A stretch of DNA of 38,555 nucleotides from Candidatus Saccharimonadota bacterium (lineage in GTDB: Bacteria > Patescibacteriota > Saccharimonadia > Saccharimonadales > Saccharimonadaceae): positions 1-38,555 of the forward strand of contig WQUV01000004.1 in assembly GCA_009781895.1 (NCBI GenBank), written 5' to 3'. Each line of letters begins with the position of its first letter. The stretch's first letter is position 1. The position numbers and the translations under genes are program-made. Under the pieces are notes generated by a model. The model was not told the origin of the DNA. It saw nothing but the letters and a program-made list of their open reading frames with translations, and made no database searches. Below, in pieces: positions 15,773-23,479 of the stretch.

Positions 15773-18700
15773 ATGGGGAAGGAACTGAAATCAAGCGACT
15801 TTGTGCATTTGCACAATCATACGCATTATTCCGTACTCGACGGTCTGACTAAAATCCCCGATCTCATCCAGCAAGTCAAAAAGCTCGGCATGGAGGCTGT
15901 CGCTGTTACTGACCACGGCACCATGAGCGGTGTGCTTGACCTATATAAGTGCGCCAGGGCCGAGGGGATTAAGCCTATCATTGGCTGTGAGTTCTACGTT
16001 GCTGCCCGCGGCATGGAAGACCGTGACCCTCAGAAGGACAAGCAGCGCTTCCACCTCACCCTCCTCGCCTCCTCGCTCGAAGGCTACCAGAATCTCTGCC
16101 GCCTCATCACTGAGGCTAATCTCCGCGGCATCTACTATCGTCCTCGCGTCGACTACGAAACTCTCGAGAAATACAACGCCGGCATTATCTGCTTGTCTGG
16201 TTGTGCAAGCTCCGATATCTCCGAAGCTCTCATCGCTGACGACTATGCCAAAGCCAAGAAGCTCACCGAGTGGCACAAGAGAGTCTTTGGTGATCGTTTT
16301 TATCTCGAGATGCAAGACCACGGCCATGTGGACGCGCCTTCCTACTGGCCTATGCAGACTAAAGTGAACGAAGGGCTACAAAAACTTGCCAAAGAGCTCG
16401 ATATTCCTCTCACCGTTACTTGCGATGGTCATTACCTCACACCTGAAGACAAAGATGCCCACGAGATCCTTCTTGCTGTTGGTACCGCGGATATCCTATC
16501 CAATCCAAACCGCATGAGTTTCGCCGAGTTTCAGCTCCACCTCATCGATCCACAGGATATCATCAAGCGTTGGGGTAAAGACTTCCCCGAAGCCATCACC
16601 AATACTCGCCAAATTGCCGATCGTTGTGATTTTGAGATCGAACTCGGTCGCATCCTCATTCCACACTTCCCTTGCCCTGACGGCAAAAGCGAAGAAGAAC
16701 ACCTGCGCGAACTCGTCCTCGCGGGCGCCGAGCGCCGCTATGGCAAAGATTACGCCAAGAACGAAGAAATCATGGAGCGCCTCAATTACGAACTCGACTC
16801 TGTTGTCAAAATGGGCTACTCTGGCTACTTCCTCATCGTCCAGGACTTCATTAACTGGGGTAAAGACCAAGGCATTATTTTCGGCCCTGGTCGTGGTTCT
16901 GCCGCTGGCGCCATTATCGCTTACTGTCTCAACATTACTGATCTCGATCCACTTAAGTATGGCCTGCTTTTTGAGCGCTTCTTAAACCCCGATCGTATCT
17001 CTATGCCTGATATCGACATCGACATTCAAGATACTCGCCGCGACGAAGTTATTAATTATTGCACCGAAAAGTACGGTAGCGATCGCGTCGCCAGTATCTG
17101 TACCTTCGGCAAGATGATGGCAAAAAACGCCGTCCGTGATGTCGCTCGTGTCCTTGATATACCTTATCAAGACGCCGACCGTATCGCCAAGCTAGTTCCT
17201 GATCCGATCCAGGGTCGTCATATTCCACTCAAGACTTCCCTAGAAGAAAACCAAGAACTCAAAGCCGAATACAACTCCAACCCACAAGCCAAGACTGTCT
17301 TTGACTTCGCCGCCCATCTTGAGGGTACCATCCGTAGTCACGGTGTCCATGCTTGCGGTGTCGTGATTGCACCCGACGAGCTCACTAAGTTTATGCCGCT
17401 CGAGATGACCCAGAAAGGCGTCGTTGCGACTCAGCTCCCGATGGGTCACGTCGAGGATCTTGGTCTACTAAAAATGGACTTTCTCGGGCTTAAAAACCTC
17501 TCTATTCTAAACTCCGCGCTCCGTATTATTGATAAAGTCTATAGCAACAAAATCACCCTTTCTGAAATCCCTCTTGACGACGAGAAGACATTCAAGCTCT
17601 TCCAGGCCGCCGACACCACAGGTGTATTCCAGCTAGAGTCCGCAGGCATGAAGCGCTACTTGAAGGGCCTTCAGGCTTCCCATTTTGAAGACATCGTTGC
17701 GATGGTTGCCCTATATCGCCCCGGCCCAATGCAGTTCATCGATAGCTTCATCGCTCGTAAGCACGGCATGGAGCCAATCTCTTATCTTCATCCTGGACTC
17801 GAAAACTCGCTCAAAAACACCTACGGTATTCTGGTCTACCAAGAGCAATTCATGCAGATTTCCAAAGAGTGGTGCGGCTTCACTGGTGGCGAGGCGGATA
17901 CCTTACGTAAGGCCGTTGGTAAGAAGAATATGGAGCTAATGCGCGAAATGAGACCGCGCTTTGTTGAGGGTGCAGTCAAGGTTGGTGGCGCCAAGGCCGA
18001 GCTAGCCGAGAAATTCTGGGACGACCTCGAAGAATTCGCCAACTACTGCTTCAATAAATCCCATGCTGCCTGCTATGCCCTTATCGCCTATTGGACCGCC
18101 TATGTCAAAGCTCACTACCCTGATGCTTTTATGGCTGCCCTCATGACCGCCGATGCCGACGATACGGATCGTCTCTCCGTTGAAATTGCCGAATGCAAAA
18201 AAATGGGGATCAAGGTTCTTAGCCCAAATATCAACCAAAGCTTTAATGAGTTCGCTGTCGTACCAGGCGAGAACACCGTTCGCTTCGCTCTCTCTGCCGT
18301 CAAAGGTGTCGGCCACGGCCTGGTCGAAGAAGTCTGTGAAAACCGTAAGGCTAGAGGTAAGTTCAAGAGTTTAGCGGACTTTGCTGAGCGCGCCCCCGCT
18401 AAATTCAACAAAAAAGCTTGGGAAGCCCTGATTAAGACGGGCGCCTTTGATGAATTCGGCACCCGTTCCGACCTACTCTTTAATCTAGAGAAGATCGCCG
18501 ACTTCGCGAGTAGCGCCCGGAAAGCTGCTTCCAGCAATCAAGCTAGCCTATTTTCCGACATGGCCGATATGGCACCCGAACTTGAAATCATCCCGGCACC
18601 CGTCCCAGCCAGCGAGCGCGAGCAGCTCCAGTGGGAGCGTGATCTCATTGGTCTGTACATTTCTGCCCACCCACTCGACAATGCCGCGACCTACCTCTCC

Positions 18701-19318
18701 GAGCAGACCCTCCCACTTGGCGAGCTTAACGAGCGCTCACATAAATCATCTGGTCAGTTCGGCGGCACTATCACCAGCTTCAAGACTATTCTTACTAAAA
18801 AGGGCGACAAGATGGCATTCCTCGAGATGGAGGACCAAACTGGCAGCATCGAAGTCGTTGTCTTCCCGAAAACCTTCGCGATATACGGCCACATGCTACA
18901 CCCCGACGCTATCATCCAAGTCACGGGTACTATCGAATCACGCGACCAGAACAACCGTCCTGCTGACCCGAAGCTCATTGCTGACGAGATCCTCCCTATC
19001 ACCGACCAAATCATCGCCAACTATAAATCCAAAGGCAAGCGCGAGGTAGTTGCCACTGGCGGCCATGCACCCGCTCCCACCCAGACCAAAAAAGACCCAG
19101 CCAAGACTATATATATTAAAATCGACGATTGCGAAGGTGAGATCGTCGCCCAAGTCAAAGCCATCACCGAAGCCTACAAAGGTCGCGACACCGTCACTTT
19201 CGTTTGTGTCCAGAATGGTGTGAAGCGTGGTATAGCTCTACCTAAAACTACTTCATACGACGACTGCGCTATTGAACTTGCCGCCCTCGTGCCTCAGTCG
19301 AATCTTGTCATCAAGTAG
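15773..19318 (+). CDS. dnaE: DNA polymerase III alpha subunit
   Basis: 1181 aa, normal DnaE length. The start is chosen at 15773 (MGKELKSSDFVHLHNHTHYS) because a TATAAT lies 9 nt upstream and the PHP domain begins at once; the open frame runs back to 15431 without homology. The PHP domain (about 8-275) keeps HLHNHTHYS, TDHGTMSG, GCEFYV and CDGHYL, so its metal site looks intact and may still proofread. The polymerase palm is marked by GPGRGSAAGA and PDIDIDIQDTRRDE, then finger and HhH regions. The OB domain is near GQFGGTITSF. It is the catalytic subunit of the replicase. The 3' end overlaps convergent ruvC by 25 nt. Confidence 0.97.
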   Translation: MGKELKSSDFVHLHNHTHYSVLDGLTKIPDLIQQVKKLGMEAVAVTDHGTMSGVLDLYKCARAEGIKPIIGCEFYVAARGMEDRDPQKDKQRFHLTLLASSLEGYQNLCRLITEANLRGIYYRPRVDYETLEKYNAGIICLSGCASSDISEALIADDYAKAKKLTEWHKRVFGDRFYLEMQDHGHVDAPSYWPMQTKVNEGLQKLAKELDIPLTVTCDGHYLTPEDKDAHEILLAVGTADILSNPNRMSFAEFQLHLIDPQDIIKRWGKDFPEAITNTRQIADRCDFEIELGRILIPHFPCPDGKSEEEHLRELVLAGAERRYGKDYAKNEEIMERLNYELDSVVKMGYSGYFLIVQDFINWGKDQGIIFGPGRGSAAGAIIAYCLNITDLDPLKYGLLFERFLNPDRISMPDIDIDIQDTRRDEVINYCTEKYGSDRVASICTFGKMMAKNAVRDVARVLDIPYQDADRIAKLVPDPIQGRHIPLKTSLEENQELKAEYNSNPQAKTVFDFAAHLEGTIRSHGVHACGVVIAPDELTKFMPLEMTQKGVVATQLPMGHVEDLGLLKMDFLGLKNLSILNSALRIIDKVYSNKITLSEIPLDDEKTFKLFQAADTTGVFQLESAGMKRYLKGLQASHFEDIVAMVALYRPGPMQFIDSFIARKHGMEPISYLHPGLENSLKNTYGILVYQEQFMQISKEWCGFTGGEADTLRKAVGKKNMELMREMRPRFVEGAVKVGGAKAELAEKFWDDLEEFANYCFNKSHAACYALIAYWTAYVKAHYPDAFMAALMTADADDTDRLSVEIAECKKMGIKVLSPNINQSFNEFAVVPGENTVRFALSAVKGVGHGLVEEVCENRKARGKFKSLADFAERAPAKFNKKAWEALIKTGAFDEFGTRSDLLFNLEKIADFASSARKAASSNQASLFSDMADMAPELEIIPAPVPASEREQLQWERDLIGLYISAHPLDNAATYLSEQTLPLGELNERSHKSSGQFGGTITSFKTILTKKGDKMAFLEMEDQTGSIEVVVFPKTFAIYGHMLHPDAIIQVTGTIESRDQNNRPADPKLIADEILPITDQIIANYKSKGKREVVATGGHAPAPTQTKKDPAKTIYIKIDDCEGEIVAQVKAITEAYKGRDTVTFVCVQNGVKRGIALPKTTSYDDCAIELAALVPQSNLVIK

Positions 19319-19788
19319 TGCGTTATCGCCGCAGCTAGCGCATCAGCCGCATCATCGGGTTTTGGGATTTCTTTGAGCCCCAAAGCTTCCTTGACCATCT
19401 CTTGCACCTGAAACTTCTTCGCCTGCCCATAGCCTGTCAGTGACTGCTTGATTTGATTCGAGTTATATTCATGGATAGGCAATCTCGCTTGATGCGCTGC
19501 TAACATCGCCACACCTCGCGCCTCTGCTACTGAAATACCTGTCGTAATATTCCGCGTGAAGAATAATTTCTCTATCACCACTTCGTCTGGTTGAAGCTCT
19601 TCGATCAAATCCCTGATCGTCGTATAAATCTCTTCCAGTCGTTCTGGTAGTGGCGTGTGCGCGGGTGTCGTGATTACTCCACCATCTATCATCTTAGGTT
19701 GACCACTTCGTATTTCGACCACCCCAAAACCAAATATCCCCGTACCCGGATCCAACCCCAGTATCCGCCTGTATTTACCCCTAGTCAT
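19294..19788 (-). CDS. ruvC: Crossover junction endodeoxyribonuclease RuvC
   Basis: 164 aa, normal length. It resolves Holliday junctions as a dimer. Catalytic acids are visible as D13 (LGLDPGTG), E73 (VVIEKLFF) and D145/D146 plus D149 in KPDDAADALA. NSNQIKQSLTGYGQAKK is the usual DNA-contact block. The promoter lies 6 nt upstream. No ruvA or ruvB is nearby. The last 25 bases are antisense to dnaE. Confidence 0.97.
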   Translation of the reverse strand: MTRGKYRRILGLDPGTGIFGFGVVEIRSGQPKMIDGGVITTPAHTPLPERLEEIYTTIRDLIEELQPDEVVIEKLFFTRNITTGISVAEARGVAMLAAHQARLPIHEYNSNQIKQSLTGYGQAKKFQVQEMVKEALGLKEIPKPDDAADALAAAITHYLMTRFD

Positions 19789-19794
19789 ATATTG

Positions 19795-19800
19795 ATTATA
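19795..19800 (-). promoter_or_regulatory. -10 box of ruvC
   Basis: TATAAT on the minus strand, 6 nt before ATG; no Shine-Dalgarno. Confidence 0.55.
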
Positions 19801-19881
19801 CCTATAATAACGCCAGAATGATAGTTTTTAAGACAGCAAAGACTACCTCTGTCTCGAGGGCTATTATCCCGAGCGTCGTCC

Positions 19882-19909
19882 TTGATTTTTCATAAAAAAT
19901 CTGTATAAT
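19882..19909 (+). promoter_or_regulatory. Promoter of tRNA-Gly(GCC)
   Basis: TTGATT (19882-19887), 16-bp spacer, TATAAT (19904-19909), 8 nt before the first tRNA base. Confidence 0.75.
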
Positions 19910-19917
19910 CAGAGTAT

Positions 19918-19994
19918 GCGGGTTTAGCTCAGTTGTTTAGAGCGCATCCTTGCCAAGGATGAGGTCGAGAGTTAGAGTCTCTTAACCCGCACCA
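19918..19994 (+). tRNA. tRNA-Gly (anticodon GCC) with altered elbow pair
   Basis: 77 nt with encoded CCA. The acceptor GCGGGTT/AACCCGC, D stem GCTC/GAGC, anticodon stem CATCC/GGATG and T stem all pair. The loop TTGCCAA holds anticodon GCC at 19952-19954. The T loop reads TTAGAGT (19972-19978), so position 56 is A instead of the near-universal C. The D loop reads AGTTGTTTA (19931-19939), so position 19 is T instead of G. The two changes would restore a U19-A56 pair. The discriminator is A73, as in the other tRNA-Gly here. It decodes GGC and GGU. Confidence 0.95.
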
Positions 19995-20011
19995 CACCAT
20001 GATTAATCAAA

Positions 20012-20038
20012 TAGGTCAAGTCACCTTGGCTTATTTTT
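20012..20038 (+). terminator. Rho-independent terminator after tRNA-Gly(GCC)
   Basis: Stem 20012-20020 with 20025-20033 (core TCAAG/CTTGG with G·T pairs), 4-base loop TCAC, followed by a T-rich run. Confidence 0.6.
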
Positions 20039-20071
20039 ACCCCCTGCCGCCAGTGAGGTCAAAGACGCTTA

Positions 20072-20080
20072 TGATATAAT
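20072..20080 (+). promoter_or_regulatory. Extended -10 box of the 20087 gene
   Basis: TGA-TATAAT with the hexamer 6 nt before ATG and no Shine-Dalgarno. Upstream, 20049-20065 shares a 17-base block with the region before the ABC gene at 31935. Confidence 0.65.
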
Positions 20081-20086
20081 AAGCAC

Positions 20087-21277
20087 ATGAAGGTTAAGCA
20101 AGTTTATGTCGGTGGGTGGCTCAATAAGACCTCCCTCCACTTATCAGAGATTTATGATTTCTTTCTCGATCGTTATGACAATCCAGGGCTCAAAGACTCC
20201 AAGATGGATAAGCTCCGCGCCAATCTCGATCTTAACGAAGTCAAATTCTGCTTTGACGGTCTCGAATGCCTCGAGGTCACCACTAAAGGTGGCGTCGACT
20301 TCGAAGTTTTTGAGGACGGCTTGGTCGTCCTCGGTCGTAAGCGCAAAGATGGCTCCGAAAAAACCCTCAAAGCCGACATCGATTCTCTCACTAATTATTA
20401 CGAGAACCACCTCTCACCTGCTCTTTCTGAGCTTTTCTCACTCGGCGCTCCGAATCCGCGCGAGCTCACCGACATCAAGACTTCATACCCGTTCTTCGTG
20501 GTATTAGATGATGCCAAAATGACCGACATGAAAAAGCTCCTTACCGCCTTTCATCAAACCGAATATTTCGAGGTCAACACCAAGACTTTCGACATCCTCC
20601 GTGGTGACAAGCTTTACATCATCAACAGTAAGGGCGAAAGCATGAAGCATATCCAGCGCTTCGTTGAGGAGCAAATCTTTCTTCGCGAGTTCAAATCTCG
20701 TCTCCATCACTACCTCAATGTCCACCGTTCACTCTGGGGTAAAATCGACCGCGCTCGTAGTAGAGGCGAGCTCACTGGCGATGAAGTCGAAAAGTTCCAC
20801 TCAGAGATCGAAGCTGACGACCACACTATCACCTTAGTCGATGCTCGCATCAAACAGATGGGTACCTACCTCCGTACTCGCGAGATGCGCGCCAAGAATG
20901 ACGCCACCCTCAAAGACTTTGAAGAAATCCTTCTCTATCGCTATGAAAGCATGGAGGATACACTTGAGTACATGCAGGGCATCTGGACCATGACTCGTCA
21001 GCACCTCGCGCAAGCCAAGGAGCGCTTCGGCAGCATTCAGAACGAAATGACCAATCGTTCGATCGAGGGACTCTCTGTCATCATGGCAATCGGCGTTATT
21101 GCTACAACTGTCCAGCTCGTCAATGAGATCCCAGACCTCGAGGGTATCACTCCGCGTACAGTTATCATATTCGCTATCCTCGCTTCTCTCGTGATAGGAA
21201 TCATCAAACTTATGAGCATTGCCTCTCGCCGTCGCAAATACACTGTCGCCGCCGAACGCTCCAAAAAGCTCGGCTAA
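20087..21277 (+). CDS. Hypothetical protein with two C-terminal TM helices
   Basis: 396 aa, not recognised. The first two thirds are soluble and mixed alpha/beta (about 1-200), followed by helical, charged segments (about 200-325). Two TM helices (about 332-352 and 362-380) and a short basic tail (SRRRKYTVAAERSKK) end the protein. The layout, a large cytoplasmic domain, long helices and a final TM pair, recalls the CorA superfamily, but the GMN motif between the helices is absent, so Mg2+ transport cannot be claimed. It is a single-gene unit with its own promoter, between a tRNA and alaS. Codon use is that of the housekeeping genes. Confidence 0.8.
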   Translation: MKVKQVYVGGWLNKTSLHLSEIYDFFLDRYDNPGLKDSKMDKLRANLDLNEVKFCFDGLECLEVTTKGGVDFEVFEDGLVVLGRKRKDGSEKTLKADIDSLTNYYENHLSPALSELFSLGAPNPRELTDIKTSYPFFVVLDDAKMTDMKKLLTAFHQTEYFEVNTKTFDILRGDKLYIINSKGESMKHIQRFVEEQIFLREFKSRLHHYLNVHRSLWGKIDRARSRGELTGDEVEKFHSEIEADDHTITLVDARIKQMGTYLRTREMRAKNDATLKDFEEILLYRYESMEDTLEYMQGIWTMTRQHLAQAKERFGSIQNEMTNRSIEGLSVIMAIGVIATTVQLVNEIPDLEGITPRTVIIFAILASLVIGIIKLMSIASRRRKYTVAAERSKKLG

Positions 21278-21284
21278 TCTCTTC

Positions 21285-21314
21285 TTTACCCATCTGTGTC
21301 CCATCTGATATAAT
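21285..21314 (+). promoter_or_regulatory. Promoter of alaS
   Basis: TTTACC (21285-21290), 18-bp spacer, TATAAT (21309-21314) preceded by TGA. The -10 hexamer ends 6 nt before ATG; no Shine-Dalgarno. Confidence 0.65.
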
Positions 21315-21320
21315 ACTCCC

Positions 21321-23204
21321 ATGAATGCAAATGATGTAAGAGACAAGTTTTTGGCGCGGATGAAAAACAGCGGACACGAAGTCGTCGCTCCCGCCTCTCT
21401 TAAGCTCGAAAACGACCCGACCACACTCTTTACTGGTTCTGGCATGCAACCGCTTATGCCATACCTTCTTGGCGAGCAACACCCTGACGGCCAGCGCCTC
21501 GCTAACTCTCAGCCTTGTTTCCGCTCGCAGGACATCATGGATATTGGCGACAATCGCCACACGACCTTCTTCGAGATGCTTGGCAATTGGTCACTCGGCG
21601 ACTACTTCAAGGAGTTTCAAATTCGCCAGTTCTTTGACTTTTTAACCAAAGATCTAGGACTAGATCCTAGCAAGATTTACGCCACCTGTTTTATTGGTGA
21701 CGAAAAATTAGGCATTCCACGCGATAGCGAAGCTGCAGAGATTTGGCAAAAGATCTTTGAAGAGGCTGGCGTCAGTAATGGCATCGCCGATATCGACACT
21801 GCCGAAGCCGGCGACAAGCGTGGTATTAAAGACGGCGAACGCATTTTCTTCTATAACGACAAAGAAAACTGGTGGTCTCGCGCTGGTGGGATCAAAGACA
21901 CGCCGATTGGCGATCCTTGCGGTCCTGACAGTGAGGTTTTCTATGACTTCGGCCCCGAGGCTCACGACCCTAGTTTCGGCAAAGCTCACCCAGCTAGTGA
22001 CTCTGGTCGCTTCATGGAGATCGGCAATCAGGTATTCATGCAGTATTGTCGCCTACCAAATGGCTCATTCGAAGAGCTGAAGCAAAAGAATGTTGACTTC
22101 GGTGGCGGGCTCGAGCGTATCACCGCAGCCACTATTGATTCAGCTGACGTCTTTAAAACTTCCCTTTTCACACCAATTATCAAAGAGCTCGAAAAACTCT
22201 CGGGCAAAAAATACCTCGAAACCACAGAAGAAATGCGCGTCATCGCCGACCATCTCCGTGCCAGCGTCTTCCTCGTAACGCAAGGTCTAGTGCCCAGTAA
22301 TAAAGAGCACGGCTACGTTCTCCGTCGCCTCTGTCGTCGTGCTATTCTCAAGGCTCAAAAGCTCGACATCAAAGATAACTTCTTCGCCCAAATCGTTCCG
22401 ATCGTCACAGAGGTCTACAAAGACGCTTATCCAGAGCTCGCTAAAAGCGAAAAACAAACTATCGAAGTGCTCGTCCGCGAAGAAACTCAGTTCAATCGCA
22501 CGCTTACTCGCGGCATGAAAGAACTCACCAAACTCAAAAGCGGTGGTCTCACTGGTAACGAACTCTTTAAGCTTCAGGATACTTACGGTTTCCCACTCGA
22601 GCTCTCTCTCGAGGTTGCCGAGGAGCAAAAAATCAAACTCACGAGCAAATGGCGCGCTGAGTTTGACGCCGCGCTAGAAAAACAACGCGAAGCTTCGCGT
22701 ACCGCGACCAAGGGCATGTTCAAGGGTGGCCTCGCTGACGATTCCGATCTCACTGTCAAATATCACACTGCCGCCCATCTCCTTGGTGCTGCATTAAACC
22801 AAGTCCTCGGTCACGACGCCGAACAAAAAGGCGCCAACATCAACGCTGAGCGTATCCGCTTTGACTTCAAAGCTGACGCCAAGCTCACCCCAGAGCAGAT
22901 CAAGGCAGTCGAAGATTTGGTCAACGAGTGGATAGCGGCCGACTTACCTGTCACACACGAAGAAGTCGACACTGACTACGCCTTTGAGGCCCTTCACGCC
23001 CACGGCGTTTTCCGAGACAAATACGGCGACAAAGTTATCGTCTACACTATCGGTGAGGGCGACTCTGCTATCTCTCGTGAGATCTGCGGCGGCCCACACG
23101 TTGCCAAAACTAGCGAGATTCTAAAATCTGGCCGCTTCAAGGTTAAGAAAGAAGAAGCCTCATCCGCAGGCGTCCGCCGCATCAAAGCCATCTTGGTCAA
23201 ATAA
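21321..23204 (+). CDS. alaS: Alanyl-tRNA synthetase without C-Ala domain
   Basis: 627 aa, against about 875 in E. coli. The class II catalytic core begins at once (NANDVRDKFL, FTGSGMQPLMPY, NRHTTFFEMLGNWS), then the tRNA-recognition helices. The editing domain has both halves of its zinc site: H482-x-x-x-H486 (YHTAAHLL) and C589-x-x-x-H593 (CGGPH). The frame stops just after GVRRIKAI, where the editing domain ends. The oligomerising C-Ala domain is missing, and the next 120 bases contain no remnant of it. The enzyme charges tRNA-Ala and should still deacylate Ser/Gly-tRNA-Ala. It seems a natural short form, not a frameshift. Confidence 0.96.
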   Translation: MNANDVRDKFLARMKNSGHEVVAPASLKLENDPTTLFTGSGMQPLMPYLLGEQHPDGQRLANSQPCFRSQDIMDIGDNRHTTFFEMLGNWSLGDYFKEFQIRQFFDFLTKDLGLDPSKIYATCFIGDEKLGIPRDSEAAEIWQKIFEEAGVSNGIADIDTAEAGDKRGIKDGERIFFYNDKENWWSRAGGIKDTPIGDPCGPDSEVFYDFGPEAHDPSFGKAHPASDSGRFMEIGNQVFMQYCRLPNGSFEELKQKNVDFGGGLERITAATIDSADVFKTSLFTPIIKELEKLSGKKYLETTEEMRVIADHLRASVFLVTQGLVPSNKEHGYVLRRLCRRAILKAQKLDIKDNFFAQIVPIVTEVYKDAYPELAKSEKQTIEVLVREETQFNRTLTRGMKELTKLKSGGLTGNELFKLQDTYGFPLELSLEVAEEQKIKLTSKWRAEFDAALEKQREASRTATKGMFKGGLADDSDLTVKYHTAAHLLGAALNQVLGHDAEQKGANINAERIRFDFKADAKLTPEQIKAVEDLVNEWIAADLPVTHEEVDTDYAFEALHAHGVFRDKYGDKVIVYTIGEGDSAISREICGGPHVAKTSEILKSGRFKVKKEEASSAGVRRIKAILVK

Positions 23205-23307
23205 TTCAGCTGCATAAAACGAAAAGCTCGAAAGGCATCAATATCTGGTCTTGGGCGGTCAGCCTTATCCTCACCGAGACCGACCTCTTTAAGTCGGAGC
23301 GCATTTG

Positions 23308-23316
23308 TGGTAGAAT
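23308..23316 (+). promoter_or_regulatory. Extended -10 box of tRNA(CAU)
   Basis: TGG-TAGAAT, 10 nt before the first tRNA base. Confidence 0.5.
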
Positions 23317-23326
23317 AGGACCATGT

Positions 23327-23402
23327 GGGGGTGTAGCTCAGGGGTTAGAGCAGCCGGCTCATAACCAGTTGGTCGTTGGTTCGATTCCAACCACCCCCAC
23401 CA
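23327..23402 (+). tRNA. tRNA with anticodon CAU (elongator Met or Ile2)
   Basis: 76 nt with encoded CCA. The acceptor GGGGGTG/CACCCCC, D stem GCTC/GAGC and T arm GTTGG-TTCGATT-CCAAC are canonical. The loop CTCATAA carries CAT at 23360-23362. The anticodon stem GCCGG/CCAGT holds a G·T pair (27-43) and a C29-A41 mismatch. The three G-C pairs of an initiator are missing, so it is not tRNA-fMet. Met and lysidine-modified Ile2 cannot be told apart here; the TTGGTCGTTGG segment resembles Ile2 genes. Confidence 0.92.
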
Positions 23403-23410
23403 CAATGATC

Positions 23411-23435
23411 TCCGCCGTTTAGGCGGATTTCCTTA
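23411..23435 (+). terminator. Rho-independent terminator after tRNA(CAU)
   Basis: Stem TCCGCC/GGCGGA (23411-23416 with 23422-23427), loop GTTTA, then TTTCCTT. Confidence 0.65.
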
Positions 23436-23442
23436 TTCACGC

Positions 23443-23471
23443 TTGTGTTTTGTTTTGTAACGATATATAAT
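23443..23471 (+). promoter_or_regulatory. Promoter of the type IV pilus operon
   Basis: TTGTGT (23443-23448), 17-bp spacer, TATAAT (23466-23471). The hexamer ends 8 nt before the pilM ATG, so the mRNA is nearly leaderless. Confidence 0.7.
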
Positions 23472-23479
23472 ATATACAT

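Noticed and set aside
23205-23326. Remnant of an alaS C-terminal domain, implying a frameshift
   Set aside because: No C-Ala-like sequence in any frame before the tRNA, and the protein ends neatly after the editing domain.
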